Positions 1 to 11,788 of a stretch of DNA of 20,692 bases are shown one piece after another. This DNA comes from Cladosporium sp. IMV 00045. Its lineage: Eukaryota > Ascomycota > Dothideomycetes > Cladosporiales > Cladosporiaceae. Each line of letters opens with the position of its first letter. Positions within the stretch are counted from its first letter, which is position 1. The stretch is from contig MSJI02000366.1 in the NCBI GenBank assembly GCA_001931905.2, forward strand, positions 1 through 20,692, given 5' to 3'. Below the pieces are notes generated by a model. That model saw nothing but the letters and a program-made list of their open reading frames with translations, was not told where the DNA came from and did not search any database. The position numbers and the translations under genes were made by a program.

Positions 1-100
1 TTTTTTTCTCAATCCCAAGTCCTCCAGTAAAGAGGTATTGCTAATCTTTCATCGATCGGGCCAGAGCAAGTTGCCCAACCCACCCGAAATCAAGTCCACC

Positions 101-1207
101 CTAGAGGACCATCGCATCGACATCAGCGGCTTCGACTGCCGCGGCGACCATCTTTCTCTTCTTGGGCGAACTCTTGCCCAAAGCATGCCCGCCACCCGAA
201 CCAGCCTTCTTACCCTTAGTCTTCTTCCCCGTCCATTCACATGCCGCGGTGTGCACGTGCACGTGATACTTGCCGCAGACATCGAGCTCCCACGGCATTG
301 CCACGTCGTCAGCGTAAACTGCACTCCCAGCAGCAGCCATGCCGCTCAGAACGTCCTGCGCGAACTCCAACGGACCGGTAGCGTCGTCGTGCGGCGCGCG
401 CACGCCAGTGCCCATACCTGTGTTGTGGGGAAGGGGGTTAGTTGGTGTCGGAGGTGCGGAATGTTGAGTGAGCGTGCTCGAGCGCATACCCTTCCAGACG
501 TGCAGGTCGACGATGAGAGAGCGCAGCTTGTCGCCAGGGGTGGTTTGAGCGTAGACATCGGCCGCGAGACTGGTCGGGTAGCGGTCCTGGATTCTTCATG
601 TCAGATAGTGATTGTGAGAATGGAAAGTCAGCTGGGGGGGGGGGAAGATCTTACAGCCTCGGCAACCTTCTCAAGAAGTGCATCAACAACGGCGTTGCGG
701 AATTTCTCATCCTCAAGCTTCAAACCAAGCAGGTAAGCATTGGCGAGGCGAACCCACTCACGATCTTCGTGCGCTGCTGCATGACCATCATCTACATGAT
801 CCTGGTCATTATCCGCGTCGTGAGAGGAGATCTCGCCCGTATAGAGAAAAAGGCGGTACAGTTCGAAGGTCTCGGGTGTGGCCACCTCATCGGTGAGGAC
901 GTAGGCTCCGTGCTGCTGGGCCTTCTCGGTGATGATGGCCATCGTGCGCTCGGGGAAGAGAGCGCTGTGGATCGTGGTAAGCTCGAACTGGTTACCGATG
1001 AACATCAACAGCATGTGTGTCTTTAGCCTGTTGAGGTTGTTAGAGGAAGGTCTTTGGTATGCTTGACAAACTGTTGGAGCTGGGGAGGTATTACTTCGGC
1101 GCGGATGCTTGGGTCCTGCGGATCTTTGGCTTGGTATCGACGGCGGTGGTGTCGATTCCAGAGGCGCCTGGGTTTAGGTGGTTGGAAAGCTTTCTTTTCG
1201 AAGGCAT
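101..1207 (-). CDS. BTB/POZ domain protein, fungal type
   Basis: Three exons: 1207-1095, 1027-655 and 586-101, joined by GT-AG introns at 1094-1028 (branch CTAAC) and 654-587 (branch CTGAC). The product is 323 aa. Residues about 42-195 fit the fungal single-BTB family: a GNQFELTTIHSALFPERT-like core, the LYRLFLYTGEI motif, then a helix with ALLEKV and the downstream LIVDLHVWKG block. BTB domains mediate protein-protein contacts, often as Cullin-3 adaptors, but no partner can be named. The C-terminus has a Cys/His-rich patch (C266, H270, H272, H274, C278) and two basic stretches (283-289, 300-307) that could be nuclear signals. The start at 1207 follows a CT-rich leader; an in-frame ATG at 1315 is possible but adds unconserved sequence. 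Exon 3 starts at the CAG ending at 587, because the AG at 594 would put the conserved DRYPTSL block out of frame. Family confident, function unknown; probably not part of the catabolic cluster. Confidence 0.85.
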
Positions 1208-2307
1208 CTTGTCGGTTGTTGCGGTGAGATTGGGAGATTGCCTGAAGGGAGAGGTGAAGGGAGAAGAGAAGAAGAGCGTGAAGTTTTGCAAGGCGATATA
1301 GGTTCTCTCTTTCACATGGTCGCCCCTGGGTGTGTTTCAGTATGAATGCTGGTGTCGGCGAGCATGTGACGGCCACGTGACTTCCAGCATTTTCCCACAC
1401 ATGATCATGTGAAGTTGCTGGAGTATCGCGGACAGTGCGCTCGGCAGGGTGTTCCACGGTGTCTTCTCGTTTTGTACATCATCGTGAAGACGGCTAATGA
1501 GTTGTGACCTCGTGCGGTTCGCGAATAGAGGATTGAAGCTGAGCATCCATTGGTATCGAGAGATGCTGTGACGGTGTTTTCAAGCCATGAGGAAGACCTG
1601 ATAACATTGAGGGATCCGATCACCAAGACGTATTGATGAGTCCGCAACGCTTAGCATTCTTTACTGAAGTGTATTGGCGACAACATGATCCCGTTCGAGT
1701 CTTATTCCAGTCGTTACGCCATGCGCTCAACCCAACATCCTGAAGCTCAGTCGTGCACACAGGACGGAAGGTTTTGAGATCGTTGCTTGAGGGCATGACG
1801 TCTTTGGACTGCATGGGGTTCATGATTGCATCAAGAAATGTATGAATGGAGTGCCGAAAAGAGGGTCGTTGTCAATCTCACGTTGCCGGAAGTCCGTGGT
1901 TGGAATCCAATGGCTGAGCAACGTTCGCTACACGTGCTTCTTCATCCTGACTACACTTTCCACCCATGTCACCTCAACAGCTCTCCAGGTCCACTTCGAA
2001 GAGCAAAACCACAACAAGCTTCTTGCTTGGGCTTGTTAAGCATGCCAAGCTCCAATGGATCAGAGTGAGCATGCGTGAGGTCCGCTCTGCGATTGGCGAC
2101 CCAGGCACGAGCGGCATTGTATGTGAGGCATCGACGACGACATGTGTGCAGCTTCCGGATAAAATGTGAACCTGGACATGCAGTGACTACAAGAGCAGTA
2201 CCTTGTCCTGCCGCAGTGAGCGGCTTTTCCTCACCTGGTAAGCTACGTCTTGCACTGTCTCTTTTCTTCTACTCTCAATTGCGAGCGACTCGCAAGGCAA
2301 GTCCAAG
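1208..2307. promoter_or_regulatory. Divergent intergenic region, BTB / PhoD
   Basis: About 1.1 kb separates two divergently transcribed genes. It should hold both promoters. CT-rich leader tracts lie close to each start codon (about 1210-1290 read on the minus strand, and about 2250-2285 on the plus strand), as is common in fungal 5' leaders. Short open frames here show no recognisable domain and no convincing splice joins. I see no further gene, repeat or RNA. Confidence 0.5.
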
Positions 2308-4288
2308 ATGAAGCTCTCTATCTTCTCCACCACTTCACTCGCGATCTCTACATCCGCGAGTTGGACCAAGAACCTCAACTACCGCTCGCCCTCAGAACAT
2401 CACCCAGGTCTCGGCATCTCACTTCACAAAGTCAACAAGCGCAGCACGCTTTCCAAATTTGATCCCTCTCAGTTGAACTTCACTCACGGTGTAGCCTCCG
2501 GCGATCCGTATGCGGACTCTGTAATTCTTTGGACCCGTCTCGCGCCTCAGTCTGCAGATACAGACAGTAACCACACGGCCAACGGCACAATACCTCTTTA
2601 CACCCACGGCGCAAACCTCACGGTCTCTACAGCCCCCGTGTGCGCTGACTACTGGGTCTCCGAAACAGAGGATCTCAAGAATCCCGTCAGCAAGGGTCGC
2701 GCCTACACTAGTAGCGACATTGACTACACTATCAAGGTTGAAGCGAGCGGCCTTGCCCCATTCACAAGGTACTACTACGGGTTCGGCGTGTGCGATAGCG
2801 ATAAGACCAGCTCGGTTGGCAGAACGAAAACCGCCCCCGCCACTGACGACAATGTCTCCAACGTCGGGCTCGCAGTATACAGCTGCGCCAACTACCCCTT
2901 CGGTTTCTTCAATGCGTACGGCAACCCGGCGAGGAAGGACAGCGTTGACTACGTGATCCACCTTGGCGACTACATTTATGAATATGCTGGGGATGGTGAC
3001 TATGGATACGGGCAGTCAATCGATCGAGTTCCAAAGCCAGAGTCTATCATCTACACCCTGAAAGACTACCGCGAGCGCCACGCCACTTACCGTAGTGATC
3101 TGGACCTGCAATTCAGCCATGGGAACTTCCCGTGGATTCCAGTCTGGGACGATCATGAGGTAGGCTTATTATTCCCAGGTTCATATCCTGAGTGAAAACT
3201 GATCGGGTTTTAGGTCTCTGACAACACCTACCGCGATGGCGCCTCAGAGTTGAACAATACCGAGGCTTCATTCGTCATGGACGGAGGCGTATCGGTCGAC
3301 CAGCGTAAGATGAATGCAGTGCGTGCGTATTTCGAGTAAGCCATTTGCCCAGCGTGACATAGCAAGGATCCCGCTAACATTTCTCAGGTGGATGCCTATT
3401 CGCCAGGTCGAGATGGATGACAACCTCCGTATCTGGCGCAGCTTCTCCATCGGATCCCTCTTCGACCTCATTATGCTCGATACTCGCCAATACGACCGCT
3501 CGATCACCGACTTGTACTGGAACACCGACTACATTCACTCGATCTCCAATGATGCAGGCCGAAGCATGATGGGGTCACGCCAAGAGAACTGGTTCTACAA
3601 CTCCTTGTCCGAATCTGCAGACCGAGGTGCCGCATGGCGCATCATCGGAAGCCAGACGGTGTTTAGCAAGGTGAACGAAAGTGCGTCTTACGGAAATGTG
3701 AACCCTCTCGACTACGATGCATGGGATGGGTACCAAGCGAACCGCAACCGTACCCTTAAGCACTTGACCGATAACGATATCGGGAACAACGTCGTCATCT
3801 CCGGCGACAGCCACGCAAACTGGGTGTCCGACCTCGTGTGGCTCGACGAAAGCGACTACTCAGAGTCAAGCGGATCTGGTGGTCTCGGCGTTGAGTTCGC
3901 CGGCAGTGCAGTCTCATCTCCGTCGCCATACGGGCAGAACATCACGATCAAGAACGCCGACAACGAGTCTGACTGGCTCACTGCTCACAACCCAGAGTTG
4001 CAGTGGAGCGAGATCTACTACCGGGGATACTTCGAGCTGCAGGTTTCGTATGAGGAAGTCAAGGCGGAGTACTTCGGTCTCCCTACTATCGTCACGCGTA
4101 ACCCGTACGAGATTTCGATCGCCAACTTTACGGTGAAGAAGGATGAGAACAAGCTCGCTCGGCCTGTTGCTGGTGGCTCTGCTGAGACTGGCTCTCTCAA
4201 GGGTGGAGAGATTCATCTTACCAACGTCACGCACAACACTGCCACTGGGGAGTATTTCATCAGCCACGATGATCAAGAAGACATTTGA
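2308..4288 (+). CDS. PhoD-like secreted alkaline phosphatase/phosphodiesterase
   Basis: Three exons: 2308-3159, 3214-3335 and 3388-4288, giving 624 aa, a usual length for fungal PhoD-like proteins. The first ~18 residues form a signal peptide, so the enzyme is probably secreted or wall-associated. The N-terminal domain carries the NFTHGVASGDP motif. The metallophosphatase core follows: HLGDYIYEY (D221), WDDHE (residues 280-284, split by intron 1 after E284), DTRQYDR (D356, R358) and SGDSHANW (D465, H467). In the PhoD family these residues bind Fe/Ca and phosphate, and the enzymes release phosphate from mono- or diesters. Several N-x-S/T sites fit secretion. Both introns are 52-54 nt, and each splice restores conserved text (DDHE-VSDNTYRDG and FE-WMPIRQ). 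It converges tail to tail with the flavoprotein gene. It is more likely a phosphate-scavenging neighbour than part of the amine cluster. Confidence 0.93.
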
Positions 4289-4465
4289 GAATGCTCATCG
4301 TAGAAAGATTCACAAAAGGAAATCTAGATGTTGGATGCGAACCCTGAAGACTTTGATGACGAGCATAATCACTGTATGTGTAAACCAGCTTCATACAAAG
4401 CAGTAATGGCAAATCATGAATTCCACAATCGTAAAGGCATTATCACTCAGATTACCCAAGAGTTT
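4289..4465. other. Convergent 3' intergenic region
   Basis: This 177-bp stretch lies between the stop codons of the PhoD gene and the flavoprotein gene. It probably holds both 3' UTRs and polyadenylation sites. No other feature is seen. Confidence 0.5.
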
Positions 4466-6001
4466 CTACAACCTCGAATGGGCCCCTTGCGTGACCGCCT
4501 TCCAAGTCTTCAGGGTCGCATGCTCTCCCGATGTATTCAGTCGTTCGGGAGTGACGCGAAAGATGTCAGGTAGGGTCGCGTATTTCCCTCCCTTGACCAT
4601 GCAAGCGATGGCCTCCGCGGAGAGGAAGACCTGTGGCATGCCGTGTCCGGTAAAGCCCGCGCAGATATATTGACCTTGCTTATCAGGAAGCTCACCGACA
4701 TATGGACAGCTATCGTTGGAGTAGCCCATAACTGCACCAAAGTCAGTTTGGTCGCACTCCAAATTAAGTCAGGTCTCGTTCAACTTACTGCCCGTCCAGA
4801 TCCTATCCACAGAGGCATCACTGTCATCCCACCCATAGAAAGTCCTTTGCATGTATCCGTCGAAGTAATTCTTCGCCTGTTCAATGAGGGTGCTGTCATC
4901 GCTATTGTCGAACCAAGAGTCCAACTGCTCGTAGGACTCCTGCCTTGCTCCGCCGACTATGATACTTCCGTCCGTTCGCGAGATCAGATAGTCGAATGCC
5001 CAATCGCTGTGGCGCAGCATGTAACTATGGTTAGACCACTGCGTGGGATTCTTGGGAACGATACGGCAGCAGATTCCACGAGTCGGAACGATCTTGTCCT
5101 TCATTTCTGGGATCAAGTCGGCGGCGTAGCCGTTGCTAGCGTGGATGACAGTGGGAGCTTGGATGTTGCCTCGGGGCGTTGAAACCAGCCATTCTTCGCC
5201 GCTCTTTCCGATTTTAGAGACGGGAGTGAAGGTTTGCAGATTGACTCCTTGAGCGAGGAGTTTCTCAAGAAGGCTGGTCACTAGCTTGTATGGCGCTAAA
5301 TGGCCGGTGGCGTATGATATGTAGCCCTTTGTGCCTTTGACGCGGGAGGTCTAATCGGATCAATAAACAATTTTGACACCGTGGTAACTAACGTTCATGC
5401 TTACTTGTTCCGCTTCCTCTGCAGAAGAGCATACTTTGAGATCCAGGGCGCTTTGAATTCCAACTTCACGGAGAGCTTTCACTTTGCTCAGAGCAGCGGC
5501 CCAGTCTTTGTCATGGAAAAAGACATCGTAAGCCTGGGTGCGAACAAAGTCACAGTCGATATTCTCTCGCTTGACGAGCTCTTCCACCGCGGCGAAATTC
5601 TCGCTCTCGAATTGAGAGAGTTGCTCGGCTTTAGCTTTCCCATGGTTGTTGAGGACTTGAAAAGGTCGATTATACGGATCTGGCTTGAGGTGGCCACCTG
5701 GAATATCGTCAGCAGGCTTCAGAATCGAATCGGCCTTGCCCGGGTGAGGCATACCATTGCGTCCGGTCGCTCCGGAGCATGCTTCTCGTGCCTCCAAAAT
5801 CACAATTGAGGGTACTTTCTGTGCAGGGTCAAGTTTTGAGAGTATGTGATAGGCGATAGAAATGCCGGTATACCCTGCACCAATTATAACGATGTCGGCT
5901 TTGGATGGCAAGACCTCTGGGCTTCGATGTTGGTCGAGTTTGTGTGGATTGGCGCGCCAGAACGAAGGCAATGAAGAAGTGACAATTCGCGAAGGTGACA
6001 T
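4466..6001 (-). CDS. FAD-dependent oxidoreductase, DAO (D-amino-acid oxidase-like) family
   Basis: Four exons: 6001-5755, 5697-5405, 5350-4789 and 4731-4466, giving 455 aa. An FAD-binding Rossmann motif GAGYTG lies at 41-46 (strand VIIIGAGYTG), followed by the GATGRNGGHLKPDP block. That block is created only by removing the 57-nt intron at 5754-5698. The C-terminal part has the RIWTGIMGYS and GELPD...GQYICAGFTGHGM motifs typical of DAO-family oxidases. The family oxidises secondary or primary amines and amino acids to imines with release of H2O2. Fungal members of this subtype resemble bacterial gamma-glutamylputrescine oxidase (PuuB) and sarcosine oxidase-like proteins, but the substrate is unknown. 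There is no signal peptide, and the C-terminal SRL-like ending (HSRL) could be a type 1 peroxisomal targeting signal, fitting an H2O2-producing oxidase. It lies at the left end of the minus-strand run with the transporter, amidase and dehydrogenase, so a role in amine catabolism is inferred. Confidence 0.9.
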
Positions 6002-7195
6002 TTTGATTGAATGTTGACTGGTAAGAGTTTACTGCTTTGCACGATATCTAACGTGAGAGTAACGCGGTTTTGGTCGGTCGATCCTCAGGGCCTGCACATT
6101 GAAACAGCCGCCCTTCGCGCGACTCGGCGTGTACTTGCCTATCTATGTAGCCAGGCCGATGGGTAGTGCAGACAGTCGATATCGATCATGATAAGACAGT
6201 GGAGAAGCAGTTATCAAGCCGAGGTCGCAGCCAAGGTCAACCATATATCCTGAGATGAGTACATGTAGTGCGGAGGTATATTCCTCCCGAAGCGCGTCCG
6301 ACAGGGGTGAGCGTGTCTTGAGCAGGACGGAACCCGACCATGGAATCGCATGGAATGGCAACAAATGACACTGATTCTGATGCTGGAGAAACTTGCCGAT
6401 GTTGTCCGTCAAGTAAGGTGTAGTGTGGTCGCTGTATAACCCTCTGCAAAATGTCTGGTGCAAGTGGGTCTACTAGGAGGTAATGGATTTTACCAGATTT
6501 TGCGACTATCGAGCGCTCCTTACTTAGTCCAACGAGCTTGAGGACCTCATCCAAGCGGTCATGACTCAGCCTAGACCCGGCAGACCAAAGCGAGCAGCTC
6601 CCGCGTCGGCACAAGTAGCCAGCCAGCCAGGCTAACCGTCTCATGCCCTCGCCATGATGGACAACTCTCGCATTTAATTGACTATTGCAGGGCCGAATCG
6701 AATCTACGATCACCCGCGGGGCTCCTATGTTGATTGATACGATATCCGCGACAATCTTGGGCCCGCTCAGCTAAAACCATAGGCGATGCCCATCTGATGC
6801 CGAAATGAAGACCTAACGCGCATCTTGAGAACACCTTGACGCCCAAGGCGCAGTACGACGCACTCGATCACGATCAGCCCAATGGCCAATCACTGGAAGT
6901 CGGTGACAAAGAGCATGGATAGCCTTCAGATATATCCCCCGACCGCAAAAGACGGGTTGCAGATGATTGAAACCCCTGTGGTGTCTCCGATGTTTCCGCG
7001 ATCATTGCAATCTACGGTCGGTATCCGTATATCAACTATCTACCTTATAGACCAGCATTCTTTTGCCGAAGTATACTTCCAGGTACACCAAACAAGGGAG
7101 GGTTCTATGTCTCGTCTCGGCACGTTTCAGGACTTCGTTTTGATATGACGAAATGTTCATGACTGTATACCCCTAGCCTTTCTGGCTAGGTCACA
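6002..7195. other. Intergenic region upstream of the flavoprotein gene
   Basis: About 1.2 kb holds the presumed promoter of the flavoprotein gene (near 6002) and the 3' end of the transporter gene (near 7195). A 158-codon minus-strand open frame (6237-6713) and an 88-codon plus-strand frame (6882-7148) lie here. Neither shows a recognisable domain, and the first opens only with GTG. A CGG-TAT-CCG half-site pair lies at 7019-7027, which could be a zinc-cluster site or chance. I see no transposon ends and no RNA gene. Confidence 0.4.
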
Positions 7196-9176
7196 TCAAT
7201 GTCCCAGACCCTGTGCTCTAGCTTTGCTGACATCTCTCCAATATCTCTCAGACGTCTTCTCTCTCAGCTTCCGCCCGTATCTCGTCATCACAAACAAGCT
7301 GGCGTTCCAAACAAACCCAATGCCCGCCATGATGCAGTATACCGAGAGATAGCTGCTGGATTCCACCCAAGGTGTAATACCATAGTTGATTGCGAATGAC
7401 AGGGTGTTTCTGATCAAAACACAAGTGGTGACCATGGATCCTGACAGCTCGGGGTAACTTGAGATGGCATACGTCAAGGCTGCGCCAACACAGAGAGCTG
7501 CATTGATCGCGATGGCGACTTGACTAATGACCAGAGCCATCCAATGGAGGTGGTAGGTGACACCGAGGCCGTATAAGATCATCGAGAATGGGCAAAGGAA
7601 CATGCTGAAGATAAAGAGGTATAGCTGTGCCTGGTGTTAAAAAACCTGTCCTCTACGAGTTTGGGAGAATTGGATAACTTACAGTGTGTTCCGGTTCGCT
7701 TATGCCACCGTTTCGGCGAGCCAGCTTCACAGTGAGGATCTTACCGACCTTTCCGTTGTAGTAGCCACTGTACGCGATTAATGTTAACTTCATATTCACA
7801 GATTGGCGTCAAGGAAAACTCACCCAACGAACGTGCCGATCACACCTCCAACGTATGCAGCGGCGACTCCGGCAGTGCTGAAGCCATATTGCTCAGTGTA
7901 GACAGTACCAATCGTTGCATTCTGCACGCCTTGCCAGACCAAGCTGTTCGCACCATACATGAAGCTATATCACATGTCAGTCAAGCGCTATGATACTGAC
8001 CGAATAGCAGATTCCGGCTTACCCAGCATATACCACAGAGGGATATGTGAAGCCTTTGAACGGCGCGATCATGATATTGATCAGCCTGTTGGGCCTTGGA
8101 TTGTCTCTCAGACTGAGCTTATCACGGAAAGTTTTTCGCGGCCATTGGACCTCGCCAGCTTCATAGTCTGTCGTGTTCAGAGACTGAACGTTCTCAGTGT
8201 CTGTCTTTTTGGAGTCGGTTGGTCCATTGGAACTGTCCAACTCGGGCTGCAAGCCCGCCGCTGTTTTCATCTTCTCCGGCGCATCTTGGTCGACATTCGA
8301 GTGGTGGTTTCGATCGTAGTTCGTCTCTTCCATGAAGAAGAAGCAGAAGACGAAAGTCAGCGCAAGCAGGATCGCCCACCACTATTTATTGGTGAGCTCA
8401 TGAATGCACAGTATATCGCCAGCCGAGTATCCCGCGGATGAACTTACTCGCAGAGTCCACTCCCAATTCATGCCGACATTGATGAAACCCGCAAGCATAG
8501 GAGCCAGCTTGCCAGTCAGAGCCAATGACCAGCCATAGAATGCCATATACTTCGGTCTCTCATGGACGAACCATACGTCGGTCACTGAGATCTCGGCAAG
8601 CGACTCAACAGGCGAGCCAAAGAACCCCAGAAGAATGCGATTGGCTAAATAAGTACCGGGCGTCCTGCAGAGGGGTGCGGTGGCTAAGATGACGATGTTT
8701 GTGGCAATGGAGAATAGGTAAACAGGCCGTTTGCCATACTGCAGAGCGATCGCTTGCCAGAAGATGCATCCCCATCTTGCGAGTATGTTAGTCATGTTGC
8801 CTTGCTGTTTTTCTTTGGTGAGGGGCATTACTCACCCGTATAAGAGGAACATTATTCCCGTTCCATTGTTGATGTCTGTAAGACTCAGAGAAGTATCTCT
8901 ACGGATCGGCGTAACAATCGAATAGACAGCGCTGGATGGGATAGCAATAAAGATGGTGTAGACCACCACGCAAGCTGTAGCCAGACATTTGCGCTTGTAA
9001 GTCCAGTTCAGAGGGTCTTCCGGGTCCTCGCTAGGATGAGGGACAAGGAGAATATCCCTTTGGCCGTTGCCGCCAGCATGTCTGTGTTGTAGATGCCCAT
9101 CTTCATCAATGAGACGCACGGTTCCCGGTGGTAAACGTTCGATCGCGTCTGGATCACGCTGGTCAACCCCAGACAT
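7196..9176 (-). CDS. Major facilitator superfamily transporter, DHA1-like (12 TM)
   Basis: Six exons: 9176-8836, 8775-8448, 8381-8023, 7964-7824, 7767-7683 and 7630-7196, giving 562 aa. Five introns of 50-66 nt all restore conserved text (for example FLLYG-WGCIFWQ and NWEWTLR-WWAILLAL). An N-terminal cytosolic tail ends in EDPEDPLNW, a hallmark of fungal DHA1-like carriers. The ALQYGKRPVY loop after TM2 and the LLGFFGSPVESLAEISVTDVWF and GWSLALTGKLAPMLAGF segments (TM4-5) follow. A long charged loop of roughly 70-90 residues separates the two six-helix halves. Proton-coupled carriers of this type move drugs, polyamines (yeast Hol1) or other organic cations. Here it plausibly imports the cluster's substrate or exports a toxic intermediate. 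The start at 9176 was preferred over an upstream in-frame ATG at 9293, which adds 39 unconserved residues. The last acceptor could be 7631 or 6 nt further downstream (AQ insertion or not). Confidence 0.9.
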
Positions 9177-9909
9177 GGTCGCGGAGTTGTGTGGAGGAGT
9201 GGGGACAGTGAGGAGAAAGCGACTTCGCGAATAATTAAAAACCGAGGTTCTCCAACTTGCAAAACGGCCGGAGATGTAAGACATTATGAACATCTGCTGA
9301 TCTTTGGGGTCATGGTATGCCGTACGTGCATTGCATCCCTGCTTATCTAGCTTTAAGTGAAGTCATGATAAGCCGCTGACTATCTAACAGGACAAGTTAT
9401 CTTAACCAGATATCATCGTGTGGAGGAATTTCAAGTCCCAACCCTGCATTCATGAGGTAGGTAGGCGAGACGTTGGTGCGGGCAATGCGGCTCGAAAGGT
9501 TATCGTCGACAGAGCTTATCGTACCTGCATGCGCCAAATAGTCGCTGTGAGTTGCCTTCGGCGTGAGCTCCTTCATTTGTTGAGGCGTTGAGTGCTGCCC
9601 GTGAAGTTCTTCGAGGGTGTTTTCGTAGCTGTTATCTGCTGTGAAGAACGCATCTTGACACTATCCGGTATATCGCGATACCATATCTCCATCGTACCGT
9701 CCATGTCTGTCATTTGGTTCTGGTATCAATGCGCAAATTACAGATGTTTCACGATATGCTAGCAATATCACATATTCCCGAGATGACGTCTAGTCTTGGG
9801 AGTCCTGCTTTCAATGATGCAAATTTTGGATATGATGTGAGATATGCAGGATCATTTATGTAGAGTATCACGGTCTGGCATTTATGCATTCGAGAAGACC
9901 TCAAATCCA
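9177..9909. promoter_or_regulatory. Intergenic region upstream of the MFS gene
   Basis: About 730 bp lies between the transporter start and the amidase stop, both on the minus strand. It holds the presumed transporter promoter and the amidase 3' UTR. No conserved reading frame, repeat or RNA is seen. Confidence 0.45.
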
Positions 9910-11788
9910 TCAAGGCCTACCCATCGCTCGTTCAATTTCCACCAAAGCAGCAAGAACCTTCTCATCCTCCTGTCTTCTACCGACCACCTGCAAGCTGACC
10001 GGAGCACCCGCAAACTTTTCCGGGCTGTACATGTCGTGAACGAACTTGTCTTGCTCATTCACTGGGGTGTAGCTAAGATCTTTTGGATCTTTCATAGGGT
10101 CGACTTCAGTGACTGGGAAGACTGCACCGGGATAGTCCAGGAGATTCCACTGGGAAGTGTAACCCCAGTAGCGACTCTGCTCGTGCGGTGTTGCGGCGCC
10201 GAATGATGGAGGACATATGATCACATCAACCTCCTTTCCATCTTTGGCGGTGTTGGACCACGCTTTTGCGTACATGGTACGGTATTGATCGCGTTCGATG
10301 CAAAGCTTCGACAAGTCAGCAAAGGTCTTGCCTGGACAGAATGATCGTGGACAACGTACTTTCCATAACTCGTGTTGAGTCAGCTCTTTAACAGTTGGCT
10401 GCTCGATGATGAATTTGGTCAAAGGGAGGACGGGCTCGCCCCCTTCCTCGATCAGTCCGAGCACCTCTTTGCCGCCATCTGGGAAGTACAGCGCCGTGGT
10501 GATATCCCAGCCTTTCTGGTGATCCAGGTTTTCGCAGTTCCAATCTACGACCTCCATCCCTGCTTTCTGGCATGATTCTGCGACCTCCTGAAGTGCTCTG
10601 ATCATTGGAGGATGTGGCTTCACAATTCCGTCCCACCACTGTATTGCCACTTTGGGTGGACTGCTGAACGTGTAGGGTGTCCAGTCTTTCACGGTGAGTG
10701 ATGGGTCAATTCGCCACGGTTTGGCTGACAGAGAGACCCTCATGAAGAGATCTAGTGCATCACGGTGCACAGCCATGGGTCCAGGGCACGCTCCGATCGT
10801 TTCCTTTCCGGCTCCAGGGGCTATTAAGCCTGTGGTGGAGATACGCTTGAGACTCGGTCTGGAAAAGTCAGTATGAATATGAACCGAAAGGGATGAGAAA
10901 CCCTACTTGAACCCATAAACGCCAACATGAGCAGCTGGGCAACGAATGCTGCCTCCAATATCTCCTCCGACACCCTAGATAAATTAGTTTCATGTTGGCG
11001 AGGCGATTGTATCAGTCGACTTACGAGTATGCTGCCTCGCATCCCCAACAGAGCAGATTCGCCACCGCTACTGCCACCAGGGGTCAAGTTGCGATTGTAA
11101 GGGTTGACGGTTCGGCCGTAAATGTTGCTACTCGTCTCGAGATGCATAATAGCTTGCGGCTGCGTCGTTCGAGCGTAGAATACACAGCCCTGGTCCCAGA
11201 ACGTATCGTAGAGCAGGTTCGATCCGTGCTTCCTGTCGATCCAGGCGACGAAAGATGCGGTTGAAGTGATATTGTCGCCTACCATGCCTTGGTGTTCCTT
11301 CGTGGAAATTGGTAATCCGAAAAGCTCTCCTTCTGGCTTAGGCAAAGAGTCTAGGTAGCGTGCGCGCTCGATAGCTTGGTCCCAGAGAAGCTCGACGAGA
11401 CAATTGGTCTAGGCAACATTAGCATTTGACTCCAATGATCGTATTTTCGGTGATGGGGAATACTCACTGCTGCGTGCGCAACAGCAGCCCTTCGGAGGAA
11501 TGCCAGAGTCACCTCCTCAACCAAAATATGGCGTTGCTTCAACATGGAAAGCAATTGAGTAATGTCGAAACCCTCGGTGATTTGAATCTCACGTGGTGTC
11601 AATGCAGTTTGAGGCAAGCCTCGAGAGTCCAAAGGCAGATCATTCGTCTCTGGGATACCCTGAAGTCTTGGGGTGACCCTCGCGAGCGAGGCATCTCGCT
11701 TCTCCCTGGCCCGAATTGCTTTGTCTTCCCATAGCTCAAGGCCTGGCAAGTCGATGGAACTATCGACCTTCTTCTCGAATAAAGACAT
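9910..11788 (-). CDS. Amidase-signature hydrolase (acetamidase-like)
   Basis: Five exons: 11788-11468, 11408-11025, 10974-10907, 10858-10360 and 10305-9910, giving 555 aa, normal for fungal amidases. The amidase-signature core is complete. K144 lies in STKEH, the cis-serine is S220 in GGSSGGE, and the nucleophile is S244 in GVGGDIGGSIRCP. This Ser-cisSer-Lys triad hydrolyses a carboxamide to acid plus ammonia or amine. The TNCLVELLWDQAIERA segment (108-123), created by splicing intron 1, matches the usual family N-terminal region. The nearest general type is fungal acetamidase/general amidase, but substrate choice cannot be read. No targeting signal is seen, so it is probably cytosolic. The 54-nt intron at 10359-10306 has no stop and keeps the frame, so an unspliced form would add 18 residues. 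I removed it because ELWK-LCIERDQYR is the conserved junction. It sits between transporter and dehydrogenase on the same strand. Confidence 0.93.

Noticed and set aside
38..736. 232-codon plus-strand open frame opposite the BTB gene
   Set aside because: It opens with TTG, has no recognisable domain and is antisense to a well-supported BTB coding frame.
2506..2515. CCG-TATG-CGG palindrome
   Set aside because: It lies within PhoD coding sequence, so it is taken as a chance match that shows the background rate of this motif.
6237..6713. 158-codon minus-strand open frame in the gap upstream of the DAO gene
   Set aside because: It opens with GTG, shows no known motif and has no splice partner restoring one; treated as non-coding.
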